From assembly GCA_021014325.1 (NCBI GenBank), contig CM037467.1, forward strand, positions 12,166,773-12,230,772: a DNA stretch of 64,000 nucleotides, in the 5' to 3' direction. The translations under genes and the position numbers were made by a program. The notes below the pieces were generated by a model, which saw only the letters and a list, made by a program, of their open reading frames with translations, ran no database searches and was not told where the DNA came from. This document shows positions 58,346 through 64,000 of this stretch, piece after piece (within the stretch, counting starts at the first letter, position 1; each line of letters opens with the position of its first letter). Origin of the DNA: Plazaster borealis. Its lineage: Eukaryota; Echinodermata; Asteroidea; Forcipulatida; Labidiasteridae.

Positions 58346-58945
58346 CTAGTAACTTCTGATTGGTTTCGTTTTTAGCTCACAGCAAAATATGCTCTTTGGG
58401 TAGCCAAATGTGAGCCCTAAGACCTTTTCGTCTAACCGGGTTGATACGCCCGTAAAACAAACTTGCCCTAAATCGCTCACTTTGAGTGACTTGTGCCTCA
58501 GTGTGAGGTAGAAGACAATAGCTTGAGGGGGTTTGGAAGAAGATAAAGGCGTGTGCTTATCTGAGTTTGTTACTGGAGAAAAAAAATAGCCTGGGGAAGT
58601 AGGTTTATATATCGAGAGATAGGTTTGGTTAAGGATGTAATATTGGTGTTTTTCTCCATTATTAGCAGAAAATCCATTTCTCAGTCTGATTCTTATTGCA
58701 AATACGAGAAGAACGGATTCACTGAAGTGTAGAACATCATGCCTGCAGTCGCTGTTTTCGTCGTATCGGATCACTCTGCACGATATAAAAACACAGCCGT
58801 CGGCAGAATGTGTTTTGTCTTTAGTTTGAGTGCAGTGGCTTATTTCGGGCGATTGGAAGATTGCGGCTGTGAATGGAAAACAGAAATAGAAGTCACCAAA
58901 AGCCAAGTTCTTTTGTGTTGACATTCTAACATCCGATTGATACAT
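58346..58945 (-). CDS. unassigned 199-codon ORF
   Basis: An uninterrupted reading frame of 199 codons starting with ATG, the longest outside the three genes that is not low complexity. I do not recognise a domain. Composition is mixed and rich in Ser, Thr, Tyr and Phe, with no obvious signal peptide or transmembrane segment. No splice context was worked out. It may be a chance ORF, part of an old transposon, or a single-exon lineage-specific gene. Confidence 0.15.
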   Translation of the reverse strand: MYQSDVRMSTQKNLAFGDFYFCFPFTAAIFQSPEISHCTQTKDKTHSADGCVFISCRVIRYDENSDCRHDVLHFSESVLLVFAIRIRLRNGFSANNGEKHQYYILNQTYLSIYKPTSPGYFFSPVTNSDKHTPLSSSKPPQAIVFYLTLRHKSLKVSDLGQVCFTGVSTRLDEKVLGLTFGYPKSIFCCELKTKPIRSY

Positions 58946-59270
58946 CTTGCATTAGTCAAATATCCATTTTTGTATCAGATTGTTGGGTGATAATATCCTG
59001 CGTAGATTTGGTGCAATCCACAGGTTATTCAACAGGAAATGCGCATCAGTGTGGCGACTCATGTCACTATTTGTACCCTTTTTATTGACATGTAAGTCGG
59101 TGGAATTCAACCTGTCACTAAGCATGGTTACCAATGGCCCTTTATCAGTGGTGGTTTTTATTGAAAATACCAAAAATGCACCCAAAACTGTTACCCAATC
59201 CCACATTAACTGTCATCCATTTCCCCTAAAAGGAAAGAGGAATAGATATATACTATAATTAATAATAGCA

Positions 59271-59440
59271 TATTATGAGAAAATAGAATAAGCTGTTGCA
59301 AACGGCTTACCAACCAAAAATTCCTATGATATAAATGCAAAACATAGTAGTTAATGGCCTGACGTTTCGACCCTAGCAGAGTCTTTCTCGAAGGCTTTCA
59401 TTTAGCCTTCGAGAAAGACTCTGCTAACTCTGCCATTAAC
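59271..59440 (-). mobile_element. CGAAACGTCAGGCC element, intergenic copy with duplicated inverted end
   Basis: The minus strand carries gccttcgagaaagactctgc, cgaaacgtcaggccatta and ccgtttgcaacagc. The first segment is repeated in inverted orientation at 59404-59440, giving a foldback. Confidence 0.7.
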
Positions 59441-62245
59441 TACTATTTTTTTGCAATAACATAAATGTATAAAGCACCAGATTCATTTAAAATCAATGCT
59501 CCCAGGCACTTTACATAAAAATGTTAAAACATTTAAAGAGAAAAACAAAATTAAGTGTCAGATAAGGCAATTATATGAATGCACAAGTATATTTACAATA
59601 CACATTAAACAACATTCCTAAAAAAAAAAAAAAAAGTAAAGCTAGAAAAAAGAAGCCTAAAACATAAAAATATTCACCATAATAAAAGAAGTGTAGTCAA
59701 AAATTTACTCAATAATGCAAAGAGAAGAAAACATTATACATCAACCAGCCATTGACGAATTAAATACAATGCAATACTTAGATCATAATAAAGAAATAAA
59801 CAAACATTAAGCAACCACCCACAACAACACTAAACATAGAGACGGAATATACAAGAAATAAGTATGGCGCGCAGGCTAATTATCTCTTGAAAAAAAAGTT
59901 GTTGCTTTTCCAGTTAAAACCAAACTCACAAACAACCCCCCCCCAAAAAAAAAACCAAAACCCAAAACGAAATACCAAAATAATCAATAAACAACACATG
60001 AATATTGTTTCATCGTTTTTGTATTTATTTTAATTTTATTTATGTTATAATTAGTAAGAATTACGATAATTCTCAATCAGCCTAAATCTCTAGTTATAGG
60101 GAGTTCATCGATCTTCGGACTCAACAATCACAAACCATGGCGGATGTGTTCGGCGTCTTACATTTCAGAGCTCTAGATAAAGGACGCGCTATCAACTTTC
60201 CTAATGCTTTATAGTCTGTCTTAAAAATTCGGGCCTTTGACAGCAAGGGTAGCCTTTTCAGACAGGAAAATGGATTGTGTGCACCTTTTGTGCACAGCGA
60301 CGCATGGCAGTCAACTCATTATTCGCTCTGTGGCAGATTGTCCCAACAATTCGTACCCATTTATAAATATGGCATCATTTTTTTTCTTCTGAATCATTCA
60401 TCTCTGTCTGGGAGACGCGCTTTCATTTCACTTTGAATTGAATTTTTATACACTGTGGAAGAAAGCCAGACGGAAAGCAAATACGGTACACATGGTTGGA
60501 ATATTGTCCAATTATGCTAACAACAACAGGTATAGTTATAACAAATATTTACCGTGTGCAGGTTTGTCAACAGTCAAGAAATCAAAGAACTTAATACAAA
60601 AAGGAGCAAACGAAAACAGAACGACCTAGATGTAAGAGAATGGACAGCGGTACAGTTCCGAGAAAAATGAAGACTATAAGTTGAAACATCGAGGTATTGC
60701 ACCAACTGCTCTTTTCGAATTGCTCTTTTCAAATCGTTCATCAAGTTACTATCAAGCTTGAGAGCGCAACATTATTTTATCTTCGTGGTCTAATGAGTCA
60801 TTTTTGAAAATACCACAGAATTCAACACTGTCGACTTTATAGTCCAACATTTACATAAACGTATATTGTAAGATAAAGTAGACATAGTACGAAACTAATA
60901 CGGTGACCAAACTATTCCACTGTCAAATGAGCGAATTTATTAAAGACGGTAAAATGTCACGCCAAAACAAAAAACCTCTGAACTTTCGAGCGATTCGGAT
61001 TTCCGCCCAAACAAGCCGGCGCAAATTACACAATCTGTCGGTGCATCTTGCCCATGTTTGCTTGTAATTCGTTGCTGTTTTGACAAGATCCTTCTCCCTA
61101 ATAACACCCCCTTTTCCCACTCGAGAGAAAGAAAACAAATGTCCAAAAGAGAAAGTTTGTTTTCCTTCAGATGATGAGTTTGTTTACTCAACGTGACACA
61201 GTCGTAGGATTACGGCACCCGTTTTTAATTAGTGCCGTTTTTCAATGAACGTAGCACCGTAAGCAAAATGCTATAAGCTTACGGTAGGAGTGGGAAAAAC
61301 CCCAAACACCGTGTCAATTACGTTATCTTGTTGCCATGGTAAGGGTGTAGGTGGTCCTTGCCTTACAATCTGACAATAAACGGAAAATATGTATTAAGAC
61401 AATAAATAAAAGCATCCTTTAAAAACACTTTTTCGTGGATTAGTATGTTTGTCATTGGTTAATAAAGTGCATGTAATTACCCGTAATGGAATAATTTTAA
61501 AACTACATTTCCCGTAAAAAAATTATGTTTTGTTTTGTATTTTATTTGTATTTATTTATTGTTCATATTGTAATTATTATAATCTATTTTTATCTATCGT
61601 CATCCGATACGTCTGATACGTTTCATTAATGTTTTCGCAATGAGACACTAAAACAATTTGACTGCAGAAGAATGTACCTTGTGTGGCAGTCATGACGTAA
61701 CGATCATGTGATCGTCATCGTTCACGTGTTGGCTATACATTGATAATGTGTAACGAATGTACATTGGAAGAATACAACACTGTTGCAGAGTGGCAAGATC
61801 GATGTGCTCAGAGCCACGCCCCTTTCATGTTAAATTACTGAAGCACAATAGTCTGAGGCGATGTTAATGTTCTATAAAACAAAAGACATTCCTTTTGAAT
61901 TATTCATATGTCCCCCATTGCAGTTTAAACATTAAATGAGTACACGCTATTCCTGTCCAACCCCAGGGCACGAGGTTGTGTGTATATACTATATTATATA
62001 TATATACGTGTGTGTCTTTAATATAGAGGCGGAGACGTGACCAGCATAAGGACGTGTCTTAATGGATGACGATACGATCTCGTCCTCAATAACGGGCACG
62101 CTACTCATCGTGCTCACACGTTCCCACTTTAACCGGTGGATCGGTGGACTAGCGACTAATAGATAGTCTTGACGACCCAGAAGAGGTGCGTTCACACAAA
62201 CACCAAGCCCTACATACCGCAGGACTGCCTCTGTCTATAACGCAC

Positions 62246-62320
62246 TATAAAGGAATGAGAGCAACTGATCTCGTCTTCTAAGAAGCGACGATCACTTGAA
62301 TTCAATCCACATTCCAGAAG
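62246..62320 (+). promoter_or_regulatory. candidate TATA promoter and noncoding first exon
   Basis: TATAAAGG at 62246-62253 is followed about 30 bases later by a pyrimidine-rich candidate start (gatctcgtcttcta). A strong donor, CCAGAAG|GTAAGTT, lies at 62320/62321. The spacing fits a TATA-driven promoter with a short 5'UTR exon for a plus-strand gene beyond the window. Inference from motifs only. Confidence 0.4.
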
Positions 62321-63550
62321 GTAAGTTCTTGCTATTTGTTTCCGTCGAATTTCTTACCAAGGGTGCAAGTTTTATAGAGTAAGCCTCGTAGAAGTGCCAT
62401 CTCCCATTGCAGAGTGCTCAAGTAGACTTTAAAAATAAGTACCAAGAGCTGAAATATTTAAGGGTTCACGGGCGTTGTATATTAATGCAAAGGCTCTTAG
62501 AGAGATTGTATTGGTGATGCATGGTTGGATAATTTTAACTGCACGATTACCTTTTTGCTTAGTTGCTGGTTTCGAAAAGATCGCATGCATTGTTTAATAC
62601 AGAAATTCACCGATGCACCAATAACTGGTTAAAGAGATAAATTATAAAGTTGTTTCGATTCGAGCAGAAAATGCTTCTGTGTGATGGGGATACTGTGGTC
62701 AGCATGGTTTAGTTCTCTATTCATGCATTGATCTCAACCTTTTCGCTGAGGGAAAGGGCTTGGTGAACCTGAACAAAGGCTTGGTAAACTTGAACTGTCT
62801 ATAGAAAACTCCCTCCTTAACTTTTACTGAAATACATTTATAAATTAAATACAACGATATGAACACTTCAGAACGATTAGAAACGACTGCTTTTAACATG
62901 TAAAGGTGATTATCTCAATGCGCCGCTTATGTGCAATTTTGTCAATTTTGTCATTTTTAATGTTGTCATTCAGCCTTCGATGAAGACTCAGGGTCGAAAC
63001 GTCAGGCCACTGACTGTTTTTAGTTTTTTCGCTTTTGTTTTCAATTAAATATTCATACCTTTCACCTTTTGTAGATCTTGCCATCTTGCTGCGCTCTCTC
63101 CTTTCGTAAGCCTGTTGCTACAACAGACGTTTGTTATGGTCATTATGTTCGACAAATAATTATGTATGCCTCATTGTGTCCGACCTGTCGTGTCGGACGA
63201 ACCATTACGTTCGACCCATCGTGTCGGACAAATCATTACGTTCGACCCGTTATTACCGCAAAACAGCAGTTCGGATCATGTGTGTCCGACAAAATACAAT
63301 GTCCGACTCGCCATCTTGTTTTTAAATCTTGTTATCCAAACCGAGACTGGGAGTCAGAGAAAAAGAGGTCTAAGGCCCCATTGGCCCCATATACGGGGTT
63401 ACACGAGAATGTATAATATTTATTTTCATCGCATACAAGGTTCTTTTTAAAAAATGGCGAAGCTTGATATATATCGTATAAATGCGCCACCTACTGTCAA
63501 AAAGGGATGTATTCGATCATCCCTATTGTTCTGTGTAAGTGCGACGCGAT

Positions 63551-63902
63551 GGAAATTGGAAATTGTCAAAGACCGGTGTTCTCACTCACAGTATCCCAAC
63601 ATATGCATAAAATAACAAGCCTGTGAAAATTTGGGCTCAACTTGGTCATCGAAGTTGCAAGAAAATGATGAAAGAAAAAACACCCTTGTTGTACAAATTT
63701 GTGTGCTTTCAGATAGGAATAAAAACTTCTTGCAAGAAGTTTTTTTTGTTATTTTAGTGAGAAATTAAAAACTACGTTACTTCAGAGGGAGTCGTTTCCT
63801 ACAATGTTTTATACTATCAACAGCTCTCCGTTGCTTGTTACCAAGTAAGTTGTTATGCTAATATTTGTTTTGAGTCATTACCAAACGTGTACGATACCTT
63901 TA
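63551..63902 (+). mobile_element. TTAA miniature element, family 1, copy g
   Basis: Same family. The left end is degraded, the right end keeps TTAA, and the internal hairpin is present. Confidence 0.78.
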
Positions 63903-64000
63903 AGTTCTGTGCCGACAAAGAGTAAAACCTCAAAGGGAATTGCGAAGCGCAAACAATGAGTTGGTCAGCCCGTGTTTTGTATCTCCATTCTATTTTTTGA

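Larger units (their letters stand above)
57656..64000. other. gene-poor right end of the window
   Basis: No recognised protein gene. Contents: a short ATG-plus-donor candidate exon (57913-57931), an unassigned ORF (58346-58945, minus), a transposon copy (59271-59410), low-complexity AT-rich sequence (59455-60060), a TATA-like promoter with first-exon candidate (62246-62320), a transposon fragment (62970-63075), a short array of GTCGGAC/GTTCGAC motifs (63135-63310) and one TTAA-element copy (63551-63902). Confidence 0.5.

Noticed and set aside
60137..60217. ATGGCGGATGTG start in good context
   Set aside because: The frame closes after 26 codons and no donor site follows before the stop.

Overview
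The window is animal (metazoan) nuclear DNA. Genes are split into many short exons with GT-AG introns, and introns and spacers are packed with miniature transposons and tRNA-derived SINEs. The gene families (TRPC-type channel, retinol saturase, DEG/ENaC channel carrying LDL-receptor, kringle and scavenger-receptor modules) fit an invertebrate deuterostome. An echinoderm such as a sea star is my best guess, but the species is inference only.

Three protein-coding genes can be reconstructed exon by exon with reading phases that agree at every junction. (1) 318-9465, plus strand: the 3' thirteen exons of a TRPC-type cation channel, 737 codons, with the N-terminal ankyrin part lying before the window. 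(2) 14910-24219, plus strand: a complete all-trans-retinol 13,14-reductase (RETSAT), 11 exons, 623 residues. (3) 50923 down to 27824, minus strand: a complete 28-exon DEG/ENaC sodium channel of 1327 residues. It converges on RETSAT, with 3.6 kb between the two stop codons.

The third gene is the most unusual object here. The standard channel (about 595 residues in total) is split by an in-frame insert of 732 residues, placed just after the first conserved palm segment. The insert holds about ten LDL-receptor class A (or LDLa-like) modules, one kringle, one SRCR domain and a polybasic linker. Every one of the 14 insert exons is of symmetric phase 1-1, the signature of exon shuffling into one phase-1 intron. 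I know of no described channel with this architecture.

The rest is repeats: several families of TTAA-flanked miniature elements (seven copies of one family, all in the same orientation), palindromic elements rich in GGGTCA/TGACCC, foldback elements, seven tRNA-derived SINE copies, minisatellites and microsatellites. Two consecutive RETSAT splice acceptors lie at the end of copies of one transposon family. From 50924 to 64000 I find no convincing coding gene, only a candidate TATA promoter with a first exon near 62250-62320, a weak candidate first exon near 57913, and an unassigned 199-codon ORF. Repeat boundaries are estimated by eye.
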